A DNA stretch of 20,045 nucleotides from an uncultured Clostridia bacterium (GCA_958436475.1 CAUBKG010000040.1:1-20045), one strand, 5' to 3'; counted from the stretch's first letter, positions 1 to 7,515 are shown. The notes: generated from the sequence alone by a model not told the origin. Numbers and translations: made by a program.

Positions 1-303
1 AAAGCCGACGCGGAACGAATCGTCCGTATCCTTTGAGAGGGTGAGCCCTTTGTAGGTGAGGTTCATCGTCTCCCCTTCGAATTCGATCCGCATGCCGCTC
101 ATGGTTTCCGGGCTCTGAAAATCAATGGTGCATATCCCCGGCCCGGGGCGGATCAGCCCAATTCCGAAGCTTCTTTCCCGGTAGGTTACATCCGCCGCAC
201 AGGAAAAGCCTGTGCTGAGCACCGCAGGCGGCGAGGTTGCCGTTTGGCCGCAGGCGGTCAGCAGCAGCAAAACCGCCAGCAGGCAGGCCGCAACTCGTTT
301 CAT
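1..303 (-). CDS. Putative lipoprotein, LolA/YdcC-like (partial, C-terminus outside window)
   Basis: This is the first 101 residues of a minus-strand protein that runs off the left edge of the window. It starts at the ATG at 303-301, preceded by a GGGAGG ribosome site. The N-terminus is a lipoprotein signal: MKR, a Leu/Ala-rich core, then the lipobox LLTAC-G, so Cys18 would be lipidated and the protein held on the outer face of the membrane. The remainder (A-D-V-T-Y-R-E, then SPETMSG and MNLTYKGLTL) reads like the beta-rich start of LolA/YdcC-type lipoproteins. In Bacillus subtilis acpS is followed by ydcC and alr, and here the gene likewise lies downstream of acpS and nnr. It begins 45 bases after the nnr stop, so co-transcription is likely. 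The family call is inference; the lipoprotein call is firm. Confidence 0.75.
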   Translation of the reverse strand, partial: MKRVAACLLAVLLLLTACGQTATSPPAVLSTGFSCAADVTYRERSFGIGLIRPGPGICTIDFQSPETMSGMRIEFEGETMNLTYKGLTLSKDTDDSFRVGF

Positions 304-348
304 ATCGTTCCTCCCTTTTCCGCAAACCTTCCGGGAGGAGCCCGCCGT

Positions 349-1881
349 TTATTCGAATTCCCGGAGCACCTCGGGGAGCTCGTCGATCATATCGGTGGGC
401 GTCATGCCGTGCTGGGACTTTTCCGCGGCGCACCGGTCTCCCGCGAGGCCGTGGACATAAACAGCGGCGCGCGCCGCCAGCACCGGCTCGATCCCCTGCG
501 CGATGAAGGAAGCAAGCATACCCGCGAGGACGTCTCCGCTGCCCCCCTTCGACATGCCGGGATTCCCTGTGGGGTTGATATAGGCTTTTCCCTGCGGGTC
601 GGCCACGATGGTGTTGGCGCCCTTCAGCACGAGGATCACGCCGTGCTCCTTCGAGAAGCTGACCGCCGTTTCCAGGCGGTTTTTCTGAATCTCCTCGATG
701 GACAGCCCCGTCAGGGTGGACATTTCGCCCGGATGCGGGGTCAGGATGACCGGAACGTTTGCATTTCTTACTACATGTATATTGCGCGCGAGCACATTTA
801 TGCCATCCGCATCCAAAACGACCGGCACACGGGCGGATTCGAGGATCTGCGCCAGCACCTCGTCGAGCTCCGGGCCGCTTCCCACCCCGCAGCCGAACAG
901 TACCGCGCTGCAAGAGGGCATACGGGCAACGATAAACGGCCCGGCCTCTCCTGCAAAGGTGCCTTCCTCCGTTTCGGGGGCGGGAACCAGAACCGTCTCG
1001 ATCAGGTTGCCCGCGGCGGCCAGATAATTGGAGCCGGGAGTCGCCAGCTGGACGAGGCCAACCCCGCAGCGCATGGCGGCCTTGCAGGCGAGAATGGAAG
1101 CGCCGGCCATTCCTTTGCTCCCGCACGCAGCGAGGAGCTTGCCGTAGCTTCCCTTATTCGTGTTTTTCCTCCGCTTTTGGAAGGCGAACGAAATATCCTT
1201 TTTTTGCGTGAGGAACACGCTGCTTTCGAGCCCCGCCAGCGCCTCGGCCGGAAGGCCCACATCCGCCGTTACCACTTCGCCGCAGCAATCGGCCGCAGGA
1301 AACAAAAAGTGCCCCGGCTTCGGCGCGGTGAATGCTATGGTGAGGTCCGCCTGCACCGCCGTGCCTCCCACGGAGGCGCTGTCGCACGACGTGCCGCTCG
1401 GCACGTCCAAAGAAATGCGAATCGCTCTTGCCTCATTGACCCGCCTCAGCCAGCCGGCCAGAGGCTCCCGCACCATTCCGCCGAAGCCAAAGCCGAACAC
1501 GGCGTCTATGATATAATCCGCCTCGCCGATTCTACGGGCACACTCTTCCTCCTGCTTTGCCGCGTCCAGGATCGGAACGCCCGCCCTGCGTGCCTTTTCA
1601 TAGGCGGTAAACGCTTCATACGTGGAGGGGAACCCGCAGAGGAGCACCGCGCATGGATGCATGCCCCGCTCAGCGAGCAGACGCGCCGCCACAAAGCCGT
1701 CTCCCCCGTTGTTGCCTTTGCCGCACACCACGGTGATCCGTTTTCCCTGCAGCTGGTACCACTCGCAAAAAATATCCGCCGCGGCCCTGCCCGCGTTTTC
1801 CATGAGCGCGGCAAAATTCACGCCCAGCCGGACCGATTCGGCTTCCGCCGCCCTTATCTGGCGGCTCGTATAAATCTTCAT
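349..1881 (-). CDS. nnr: Bifunctional NAD(P)H-hydrate epimerase / ADP-dependent NAD(P)H-hydrate dehydratase
   Basis: The product repairs NADHX and NADPHX, the hydrated forms of damaged nicotinamide cofactors. The N-terminal YjeF epimerase half (about residues 1-215) interconverts the R and S epimers, and the C-terminal ribokinase-like half (about 220-510) dehydrates the S form using ADP. The epimerase part shows MENAGRAAAD near residue 28 and CGKGNNGGDGFVAARLL at about 53-69. The dehydratase part shows VVLDADGIN, LTPHPGEM and GMSKGGSGDVLAGM near residues 442-456, with the catalytic Asp in GSGD. At 510 aa it is the usual length of the fused bacterial enzyme. The ATG at 1881-1879 overlaps the acpS TGA (ATGA), which fixes the start and implies translational coupling. 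Codons around 755-790 are unusually AT-rich for this gene, but the frame is intact. Confidence 0.95.
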   Translation of the reverse strand: MKIYTSRQIRAAEAESVRLGVNFAALMENAGRAAADIFCEWYQLQGKRITVVCGKGNNGGDGFVAARLLAERGMHPCAVLLCGFPSTYEAFTAYEKARRAGVPILDAAKQEEECARRIGEADYIIDAVFGFGFGGMVREPLAGWLRRVNEARAIRISLDVPSGTSCDSASVGGTAVQADLTIAFTAPKPGHFLFPAADCCGEVVTADVGLPAEALAGLESSVFLTQKKDISFAFQKRRKNTNKGSYGKLLAACGSKGMAGASILACKAAMRCGVGLVQLATPGSNYLAAAGNLIETVLVPAPETEEGTFAGEAGPFIVARMPSCSAVLFGCGVGSGPELDEVLAQILESARVPVVLDADGINVLARNIHVVRNANVPVILTPHPGEMSTLTGLSIEEIQKNRLETAVSFSKEHGVILVLKGANTIVADPQGKAYINPTGNPGMSKGGSGDVLAGMLASFIAQGIEPVLAARAAVYVHGLAGDRCAAEKSQHGMTPTDMIDELPEVLREFE

Positions 1882-2264
1882 TTTGCCTTCTCCCCTTCCG
1901 GGGCCCGGAGCCCCGCCACAACGCTCGAAGCGTACCGGCTGGTGTGCGTGCAGCTCACGGCAAATTCACACCCCGCCGCTGCGGCAAGCTCTGCGGCCTT
2001 TCCCGTAAAAAACAGATAGGGGCAGCCGTTCGGCAGGTGCAGCAATTGCACCTCCCGGAGCGAAAACCCCGAAATTCCAACTCCCAGCGCCTTGCCGAAG
2101 GCCTCCTTCGCCGCAAAGCACGCGGCCGCAGACTGCGCCGGCAGGCCCCGGCTCATGAGTTCTTTTTGCTCCTCTTCCCCAAACACCCGCGCGAGAAAAC
2201 GGGGGCGTTTGAGGCTTTGCTCCATCCGGCCGATTTCGACCGTGTCAATTCCCAGTAAAAGCAT
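1878..2264 (-). CDS. acpS: Holo-[acyl-carrier-protein] synthase
   Basis: AcpS moves the 4'-phosphopantetheine arm of coenzyme A onto a serine of apo-ACP, which activates ACP for fatty acid and phospholipid synthesis. The 128-aa product has the two family signatures: GIDTVEIGR at residues 5-13, with metal-binding Asp7, and CFAAKEAFGKALG at 49-61, with Glu54 as the other metal ligand. Near the C-terminus VSCTHTSRYASSVV matches the SxSH...YA block of the family. The gene starts inside the end of the upstream membrane-protein gene (about 20 bases of overlap) and its stop overlaps the nnr start. It is therefore the middle of a compact operon. Confidence 0.95.
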   Translation of the reverse strand: MLLLGIDTVEIGRMEQSLKRPRFLARVFGEEEQKELMSRGLPAQSAAACFAAKEAFGKALGVGISGFSLREVQLLHLPNGCPYLFFTGKAAELAAAAGCEFAVSCTHTSRYASSVVAGLRAPEGEKAK

Positions 2265-2772
2265 CTTTGGCCACCTGCCTCGGCAGGAATTTCTTCATTC
2301 CCTCCAGCATTTCCTCGCTGGGGGCAAAAACGATGAGCGTTCTGCCTTTCGCCCCATCGTTCACCACGGCGTAATAGCGCGGCTCCCCCGGGTTGCAGGG
2401 ATACAGGCGCTTCTGGTAGGTGCGCGCACGGTGAACCTCCGGCACATACTTGCCGAATTCCAGGAACTCCCGGCAGGAGGTGGAAATCATGCGCTTTCTT
2501 TTTTTCTGGTTGATAATACAGTCCACATCAAAATATTCATTCGTGAGGCAAAGCTCATATTCGATGTTCTGAATGGAAATGAGGTACCACGCCCCCCATC
2601 CCACCGCCGCGGCGCCGAGCAGGAGAAAAAATGCGTAATTCGCATACTGGACCGTGATGCATATGATGTAGAAAATCAGCGATACTGCAAGGAGGCCGAT
2701 CAGCACCTGCAGCAGCGTATCGGAAAAATCCTTCTTCTTTTTTACCAGCTTTTCCACGTAAACGTCGTTCAT
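2245..2772 (-). CDS. Two-TM membrane protein, probably DUF6106 family
   Basis: The 175-aa product starts at the ATG at 2772-2770 behind a GAGGAAG ribosome site. After a basic, hydrophilic N-terminus (VEKLVKKKKD) come two membrane segments at about residues 20-40 and 46-66, separated by only a few residues. A cytoplasmic domain of about 110 residues follows, containing YELCLTNEYFDVDCIINQKKRKRMI, LEFGKYVPEV, and a basic tail. The pattern recalls a clostridial DUF6106-type family, where I believe it is also found next to acpS, but that name is from memory. Function is unknown. It is the first gene of the acpS-nnr-lipoprotein operon and its 3' end overlaps acpS. The tail domain somewhat resembles PH-like membrane-anchored domains, which is only an impression. 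Confidence 0.75.
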   Translation of the reverse strand: MNDVYVEKLVKKKKDFSDTLLQVLIGLLAVSLIFYIICITVQYANYAFFLLLGAAAVGWGAWYLISIQNIEYELCLTNEYFDVDCIINQKKRKRMISTSCREFLEFGKYVPEVHRARTYQKRLYPCNPGEPRYYAVVNDGAKGRTLIVFAPSEEMLEGMKKFLPRQVAKDAFTGN

Positions 2773-2792
2773 GATACTTCCTCGCTTTTTGC

Positions 2793-3186
2793 TGTAATAA
2801 AGCCCTACGGCTATTTGAAGTTTATGATACCTCCCGGCGGCTGCCGCGTTTGGGGCGGCGAGCCAGTGAGGTCACCTGTTCGTATCCTAGCTGCCGTGCA
2901 GATTACGATATCGCAAAAGCAAACGCGCAGCGTTTGTGAGCGGCCCTTGCCGCGCGCGGTGCCGCAGCACCGCCTTTTGACGGGTTCTATGTTCACACGG
3001 GGAAAATCTCTGATTTTTTAGGGCGGCAACGCCGCTCCGGCGCGTTCCACCGCTCCGCCGTGAGGTATTCTGCCAGAAACGCGGAGCGTACATGGCGAAA
3101 TCTCACATCCCGCCGCTTAAAGCGGCGTTGGGGCATTACTCCGTATAATAAACCGCTTTGCGGTTATTATAGCATACCTCCCGGCT
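2793..3186. repeat. Hairpin-rich non-coding segment bounded by two similar hairpin + ATACCTCCCGGC repeats
   Basis: This stretch lies between the membrane-protein gene and the pheS promoter and holds no credible gene. It is bounded by two similar units. Each is a small A/T-flanked hairpin (AATAAAGCC/GGCTATT near 2795-2814; TATAATAAACCGC/GCGGTTATTATA at 3144-3171) followed a few bases later by the identical 12-mer ATACCTCCCGGC (2827-2838 and 3174-3185). Between them are more inverted repeats: CAAACGC/GCGTTTG (2920-2936), GCGGTGC/GCACCGC (2956-2973) and CGCCGCTT/AAGCGGCG (3111-3127). The reverse strand of 2811-2996 translates to a string containing RIRTGDLTGSPPQTRQ, the kind of fragment often seen as a spurious ORF over repeated DNA. 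The likeliest reading is a dispersed intergenic repeat, but only a genome search could show more copies. Confidence 0.45.
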
Positions 3187-3216
3187 TTTATCAAACCGTC
3201 AAAGGCCAAAAAGCAC

Positions 3217-3245
3217 TTGAAACATCAGCAAAAACGTGCTATATT
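3217..3245 (+). promoter_or_regulatory. Sigma-A-type promoter of the T-box/pheST transcript
   Basis: A -35 box TTGAAA at 3217-3222 and a -10 box TATATT at 3240-3245 are separated by exactly 17 bases. This predicts a transcript start near 3252, just ahead of the T-box stem I. Confidence 0.75.
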
Positions 3246-3251
3246 ATTTTA

Positions 3252-3511
3252 TAACGCAGAGATGGAGAAAAGTAAGCCTGCCTTTCCCGCTTCCCTAGAG
3301 AGTTCCGCCCGGGCTGTAAGCGGAACGGAGCGCGGGCGGCCGAAGTTCGCTCCGGAGCGGCGCTGCTGAACGCGGGGATTCCCCGCCCGTAGGCGGCGAC
3401 GGCTGGCCCCGTTAACGGCCGGGAGAGTGTTTGCTTTCTTGCAAAAATCAGGGTGGTACCACGGAGCTGTTCGCTTCGTCCCTTTTCGAGGGGCGGAGCG
3501 TTTCTTTTTGT
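3252..3511 (+). promoter_or_regulatory. T-box leader responding to tRNA-Phe (UUC specifier)
   Basis: The roughly 260-base leader has the full T-box layout. Stem I carries AGAGAG at 3297-3302 followed by the hairpin TTCCGC/GCGGAA (3303-3325), whose loop contains GGCTG. The specifier loop context GAAG-TTC-GCTCC puts UUC, a Phe codon, at 3346-3348. The conserved T-box sequence AGGGTGGTACCACGG lies at 3450-3464 and is followed by an intrinsic terminator. Uncharged tRNA-Phe pairing with both the specifier and the T-box bulge would stabilise the antiterminator and allow transcription of pheST. The specifier matches the downstream genes, which supports the assignment. The 5' boundary is set by the inferred start site. 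Confidence 0.92.
3472..3509 (+). terminator. T-box-controlled intrinsic terminator
   Basis: A 12-bp stem (3472-3483 with 3489-3500, three G-U pairs) has a 5-base TTTCG loop and is followed by TTTCTTTTT (3501-3509). Its left arm contains CGTCCC, which can pair with the T-box sequence in the alternative antiterminator fold. Confidence 0.9.
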
Positions 3512-3538
3512 GGTGATTTATATTTACTGGAGGTCGTT

Positions 3539-4558
3539 ATGAAAGAACAGTTGGAAGCCATTCGGCAATCGGCAAAACAGCGCATTGAAGCGGCGAAGGA
3601 CAGCGCTGTCCTCGAACAGATTCGCGTATCCGTGCTGGGAAAAAAGGGCGAGCTCACCGCTATTCTCAAGCAGATGGGAAAGCTTTCGGCCGAGGAGCGC
3701 CCGGTTATGGGGCAGCTCGCCAATAAGGTGCGCGCGTTTCTCGAAACAGAGCTCGCGAAAAAAACAGAAGAGCTGAAATCCCTGGAAACCGCGGCCCGCC
3801 TGAAAGCGGAAACGCTGGACGTCACCCTGCCCGGCACCCCCGCAGAGATCGGCAAAAAGCATCCCTTGAGCCTCGTGCTGGACGAAGTGAAGGAAATCTT
3901 CCTCGGCATGGGCTTCGACCTCGCGGAGGGCCCGGAGGTGGAATACGACTATTACAACTTCGAGGCGCTCAACATTCCGAAGGACCATCCCGCGCGCGAT
4001 ACGCAGGATACCTTCTATATCACCGACAATATCCTGCTCCGCACGCAGACCTCTCCCGTGCAGATCCGCACGATGGAGCAGAAAAAGCCCCCTATCCGTG
4101 TGATTTCCCCGGGGCGCGTGTTCCGCTCGGACGCGGTGGACGCCACCCATTCCCCTCTCTTCCACCAGATCGAGGGGCTGGTTGTGGATAAGGGCGTTAC
4201 CATGGCTGATCTCAAGGGAACGCTTGCTATTTTCGCAAAGCGCCTTTACGGAGAAGACGCCGTTGTGCGTTTCCGTCCGCACCACTTCCCCTTCACGGAG
4301 CCGTCCGCCGAAATGGACGTGATGTGCTTCAACTGCGGAGGCCGGGGCTGCCGCCTCTGCAAGGGCGAAGGCTGGATCGAAATCCTCGGCTGCGGCATGG
4401 TGCACCCGAAGGTGCTTTCCGGCTGCGGCGTCGACCCGGAGGAATACAGCGGGTTTGCGTTCGGCATGGGGCTCGAGCGCATCGTGATGCGGCGCTACAC
4501 GATCGATGATCTGCGCCTCTTCTTCGAAAACGATATGAAATTCCTCAGCCAGTTCTGA
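3539..4558 (+). CDS. pheS: Phenylalanyl-tRNA synthetase alpha subunit
   Basis: PheS is the catalytic subunit of the (alpha-beta)2 cytoplasmic synthetase that activates phenylalanine and attaches it to tRNA-Phe. The ATG at 3539 has GGAGG five bases upstream; an in-frame extension further upstream would run back through the T-box terminator and is rejected. The 339-aa protein has an N-terminal coiled coil (about 1-90), then the class II core: motif 2 GRVFRSDAVDATHSPLFHQIEG (192-213), HHFPFTEPSAEMDV (248-261) and motif 3 GFAFGMGLERIVMRRY (305-320). Four cysteines (263, 266, 271, 274) form a CxxC-x4-CxxC cluster of the kind also present in Bacillus PheS. The gene is first in the pheST transcript and is under T-box control. 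Confidence 0.97.
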   Translation: MKEQLEAIRQSAKQRIEAAKDSAVLEQIRVSVLGKKGELTAILKQMGKLSAEERPVMGQLANKVRAFLETELAKKTEELKSLETAARLKAETLDVTLPGTPAEIGKKHPLSLVLDEVKEIFLGMGFDLAEGPEVEYDYYNFEALNIPKDHPARDTQDTFYITDNILLRTQTSPVQIRTMEQKKPPIRVISPGRVFRSDAVDATHSPLFHQIEGLVVDKGVTMADLKGTLAIFAKRLYGEDAVVRFRPHHFPFTEPSAEMDVMCFNCGGRGCRLCKGEGWIEILGCGMVHPKVLSGCGVDPEEYSGFAFGMGLERIVMRRYTIDDLRLFFENDMKFLSQF

Positions 4559-4580
4559 TATAAGGGCCGTGTAGGCCCGC

Positions 4581-4608
4581 CTGCCCGCTCCTTTCCTGTG
4601 CCGGGCAG
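4581..4608 (+). other. Hairpin in the pheS-pheT gap
   Basis: CTGCCCG (4581-4587) pairs with CGGGCAG (4602-4608) across a 14-base loop in the 97-base gap between pheS and pheT. No T-run follows, so it is more likely a processing, stability or partial-attenuation element than a terminator. Confidence 0.4.
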
Positions 4609-4655
4609 CGCCTTTATCAATACCGCCGTGCACAGCGGCAGAATGGATGGAAGAT

Positions 4656-7031
4656 ATGAATCTCAGTAAAAAATGGTTAAATGAATTTGTTTCGATAGAC
4701 GCTTCCCCGAGGGATTTCAGCGAGGCTCTCACGATGTCCGGCTCCAAGGTGGAAGGATACGAGATCGAGGGCGCGGAGCTTTCGAACATCGTGGTCGGAA
4801 GGGTGGATTCCCTGGAAAAGCATCCCGATTCCGACCACCTCTGGATCTGCAAAATCAATGTGGGGAAGGAGACGCCCCTTCAGATCGTCACCGGCGCGCA
4901 GAACCTGAAGGAGGGCGATAAAGTCCCCGTGGCACTGGATAATTCCGTGGTCGCAGGCGGCAAAAAAATCAAGAAGGGAAAGCTGCGCGGGGTCTTGAGC
5001 GAAGGCATGCTCTGCTCCCTCGGCGAGCTGGGGCTGACCTCTGCTGATTTCCCCTATGCGATAGAAGACGGTATCTTCGTCATCGAAGAGGAATGCGAGC
5101 TCGGGCAGGATATCCACTCTGCCATCGGCCTCGACGATACTGTATTTGAATTTGAAATCACCTCCAACCGGGCGGACTGCTTTTCGGTAATCGGCCTGGC
5201 ACGCGAGGCCGCCGTGACCTACGGGAAAAAGGCCAATATCCCCGCCCCCGTTGTAAAGGGGAACAGCGGCGATATCAACGACCATCTCAAGGTGACGGTG
5301 GAAGCGCCCGACCTTTGCAGCTGCTACATCGCCCGCATGGTGAAAAACGTGAAGATCGCGCCCTCCCCCCGCTTTATCCGGGAGAGGCTGCGCGCCCACG
5401 GCATCCGCCCCATCAACAACATCGTGGATATCACGAATTATGTGATGCTTGAATACGGCCAGCCCATGCATTCCTTCGATTACCGCAACCTCAAGGGCCA
5501 TGAGATCCGCGTGCGCCGGGCTGCGGCCGGGGAAACGATCACCACGCTCGACGATGTGGAGCGGAATCTCACGCCCAACATGCTGGTGATTGCGGACGAA
5601 TCCTCCCCCGTTGCCGTGGCGGGCGTTATGGGCGGTGAATTCAGCGGTATTGCGGACGATACCACCGATATCGTTTTCGAATCGGCCTGCTTCAGCGGCC
5701 CTTCGGTACGAACCACCGCGCGGGATATCGGCCTGCGCACCGATTCCTCCTCCCGCTTCGAAAAGGGGCTCGACCCGGAAAACTGCCTGCCCGCCATCGA
5801 GCGTGCCTGCGAACTGGTGGAACTGCTGGGAGCGGGCGAGGTCGTGGGCGGAAAGATCATCTGCCGCACGGAGCCGAAGGCGCGCACCCGCATTCCCTTC
5901 GATGCGGACTGGATCAACCGCTTCCTCGGCACGGATATCCCCCCGCAGCGTATGCGGGAGATCCTTGCCTCCCTCGATTTCGCCTTTGAAGGCGATACCC
6001 TCGTGGTGCCCACCTACCGCGCCGACGTGGAGCATAAAGCGGACGTAGCCGAAGAGGTCGCCCGCATTTACGGATACAATAACATCCCCTCCACAAAAAT
6101 CCGCGGTTCGGCGGAAGCCTCCCTCACCCTGCCGCAGAAATTCGAGCGCCGCACGGGAGATGTCCTCGTTGCCTGCGGGCTGTATGAAATCAGCACCTAT
6201 TCCTTCTTCAGCCCCAAGGCGTATGACCGGATCGGCCTGCCGGCCGATTCCCCCCGCCGCCGTTCCATTACGATACGCAACCCGCTCGGTGAAGACACAA
6301 GCCTGATGCGCACCACCGCCCTGCCCTCCATGCTGGATGCGCTCGCGCGCAATTACAACAGCCGCAACGAGAAAGCACCCCTTTTCGAGATCGCCACGGT
6401 ATATCTGCCGCAGGAGGAGGATAAGCTCCCTCTCGAAAAGAAAAAGGTGATGCTCGGGATGTATGGCGAGGGGTATGATTTCTTCCGCCTCAAGGGGATG
6501 GTGGAAACCCTGCTCCGAGAGCTTTCGGTGGAGGATGCGGAATTTGCCCGCCAAGAGGATGATCCTTCCTTCCATCCGGGCCGCTGCGCCGCGCTGCTTC
6601 TCGGCGGCGAAAAGGCCGGAATCTTGGGGGAAATCCACCCCGATATCCGGGAGAATTATGGCATCGGTGCCCGCGTATACGCCGCCGAGCTGGACTTCGA
6701 AGCTCTCCTCCGCCACGCCGTCACGGAAAAAAGCTATCATCCGTTACCGAAGTACCCCGCCGTCACGCGGGACCTCGCGTTGGTGTGCGATGCGGAAATG
6801 CCTGTGGCAGAGCTCCAGAAGGCCATTCAGAACGCCTCCGGCAAGCTTGTAAAAGAAATAAAGCTCTTCGACGTTTACACCGGTTCCTCCGTTCCGGAGG
6901 GCAAAAAGAGCGTGGCTTACAGCATTGTGCTCCGCTCAGATGAAAAGACACTGACCGACGAGGAATGCGATAATGCCGTGAAAAAGATTATGCGCGCGCT
7001 CGAAGGCATCGGCGTAACCCTGCGCGCATAG
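4656..7031 (+). CDS. pheT: Phenylalanyl-tRNA synthetase beta subunit
   Basis: PheT is the structural, tRNA-binding and editing subunit that partners with PheS. I place the start at the ATG at 4656 (MNLSKKWLNEFV, the family's usual N-terminus) behind GGATGG. An in-frame ATG three codons upstream at 4647 is possible. The 791-aa product has the OB-fold EMAP-type tRNA-binding domain at about 40-150 (VVGRVDSLEKHPDSDHLWICKI, LSEGMLCSLGELG), then the B3/B4 editing domain at about 210-385. The B5 domain lies at about 395-470, a catalytic-like core follows, and the anticodon-binding FDX-ACB domain is at about 700-791 (KYPAVTRDLALV, ALEGIGVTLRA). Length is normal. It lies 97 bases after pheS with no visible promoter between, so both genes probably share the T-box-controlled transcript. 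Confidence 0.96.
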   Translation: MNLSKKWLNEFVSIDASPRDFSEALTMSGSKVEGYEIEGAELSNIVVGRVDSLEKHPDSDHLWICKINVGKETPLQIVTGAQNLKEGDKVPVALDNSVVAGGKKIKKGKLRGVLSEGMLCSLGELGLTSADFPYAIEDGIFVIEEECELGQDIHSAIGLDDTVFEFEITSNRADCFSVIGLAREAAVTYGKKANIPAPVVKGNSGDINDHLKVTVEAPDLCSCYIARMVKNVKIAPSPRFIRERLRAHGIRPINNIVDITNYVMLEYGQPMHSFDYRNLKGHEIRVRRAAAGETITTLDDVERNLTPNMLVIADESSPVAVAGVMGGEFSGIADDTTDIVFESACFSGPSVRTTARDIGLRTDSSSRFEKGLDPENCLPAIERACELVELLGAGEVVGGKIICRTEPKARTRIPFDADWINRFLGTDIPPQRMREILASLDFAFEGDTLVVPTYRADVEHKADVAEEVARIYGYNNIPSTKIRGSAEASLTLPQKFERRTGDVLVACGLYEISTYSFFSPKAYDRIGLPADSPRRRSITIRNPLGEDTSLMRTTALPSMLDALARNYNSRNEKAPLFEIATVYLPQEEDKLPLEKKKVMLGMYGEGYDFFRLKGMVETLLRELSVEDAEFARQEDDPSFHPGRCAALLLGGEKAGILGEIHPDIRENYGIGARVYAAELDFEALLRHAVTEKSYHPLPKYPAVTRDLALVCDAEMPVAELQKAIQNASGKLVKEIKLFDVYTGSSVPEGKKSVAYSIVLRSDEKTLTDEECDNAVKKIMRALEGIGVTLRA

Positions 7032-7040
7032 CCTCTGAAG

Positions 7041-7079
7041 GCTTGGAGCCGCCGGCAGCGGAATGCGGCGGCTCCAAGC
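7041..7079 (+). terminator. Perfect 13-bp hairpin after pheT, lacking a T-tract
   Basis: GCTTGGAGCCGCC (7041-7053) pairs perfectly with GGCGGCTCCAAGC (7067-7079) over a 13-base loop, ten bases after the pheT stop. The bases after it (AAGGGTTGCC) are not a U-tract. It could stabilise the pheST 3' end or act with Rho rather than as a classical intrinsic terminator. Confidence 0.5.
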
Positions 7080-7171
7080 AAGGGTTGCCCGATTCTTTCG
7101 AGAGCCGAACCGCCTTGCTTTCTGCGGCCCGGAAGGCCGCCCGCCGCTACAAAAAAAACTGGCGGTGCGGG

Positions 7172-7200
7172 TTGTAAAAAGGGCACGGATGGTATATGAT
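7172..7200 (+). promoter_or_regulatory. Sigma-A-type promoter for ireB
   Basis: TTGTAA (7172-7177) and TATGAT (7195-7200) are 17 bases apart, about 35 bases upstream of the ireB start. This suggests that ireB is transcribed independently of pheST. Confidence 0.7.
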
Positions 7201-7234
7201 AGTAACATACGCTGCATGAAATGGGGGTTAGACG

Positions 7235-7480
7235 ATGCACGATAAAACCATGACCTTCTCCATCTCGGAAGACAGAGAAGATGAAACCAGAAAAATCCTG
7301 ACCGTGGTCTATGATGCCCTGCGGGAGAAAGGCTATAATCCGATTAACCAGATCGTGGGATACATCCTTTCGGAAGACCCTACTTATATCACGGCGTACA
7401 ACAACGCGCGCAGTCTGATCCGCCGCATCGATCGGGACGAGCTATTGGAAACACTGGTGAAATCCTATTTGGGCGAATGA
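7235..7480 (+). CDS. ireB: IreB family regulatory phosphoprotein (DUF965)
   Basis: IreB is a small cytoplasmic protein. In Enterococcus faecalis it is phosphorylated on N-terminal threonines by the PASTA kinase IreK and acts as a negative regulator of cephalosporin tolerance. The 81-aa product has the strongly conserved core EKGYNPINQIVGYILSEDP (about residues 31-49) and a basic C-terminal helix, at the family's normal length. Thr5 and Thr7 in HDKTMTF lie where the phosphorylated threonines sit in E. faecalis, though equivalence is inferred. The start at 7235 follows a GGGGG purine stretch. A promoter lies just upstream and a strong terminator just after the stop, so the gene appears to be a single transcription unit. 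The kinase gene is not in this window. Confidence 0.93.
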   Translation: MHDKTMTFSISEDREDETRKILTVVYDALREKGYNPINQIVGYILSEDPTYITAYNNARSLIRRIDRDELLETLVKSYLGE

Positions 7481-7487
7481 TTTTTCG

Positions 7488-7515
7488 GCCGGGCGAAAAA
7501 ACGCCCGGCTTTTTT
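7488..7515 (+). terminator. Intrinsic terminator of ireB
   Basis: GCCGGGCG (7488-7495) pairs with CGCCCGGC (7502-7509) over an AAAAAA loop and is followed by TTTTTT. It begins seven bases after the ireB stop. Confidence 0.93.

Noticed and set aside
244..2019. 591-aa open frame on the plus strand over nnr and acpS
   Set aside because: It is the antisense shadow of two well-supported genes. GC-rich codons leave few stops on the opposite strand, and the translation has low-complexity Arg/His/Ala content with no family signature.
2870..2895. Possible tRNA T-arm (GTTCGTATCC)
   Set aside because: The flanking bases do not form a T-stem, and no D-arm, anticodon arm or acceptor stem is found upstream.
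2811..2996. 61-aa minus-strand ORF containing RIRTGDLTGSPPQTRQ
   Set aside because: Resembles spurious ORFs commonly called over repeated or structured DNA, and has no convincing ribosome site. Treated as part of the repeat segment.
3060..3254. 64-aa plus-strand ORF before the T-box
   Set aside because: It runs across the hairpins and the pheS promoter, lacks a ribosome site and has no plausible protein pattern.
3431..3538. Upstream extension of pheS
   Set aside because: It translates the T-box sequence and terminator. The ATG at 3539 has a perfect GGAGG site and the family N-terminus.
4677..6740. 687-aa open frame on the minus strand inside pheT
   Set aside because: Antisense shadow of pheT. 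No ribosome site or recognisable motif, and the composition is typical of complement frames in GC-rich DNA.
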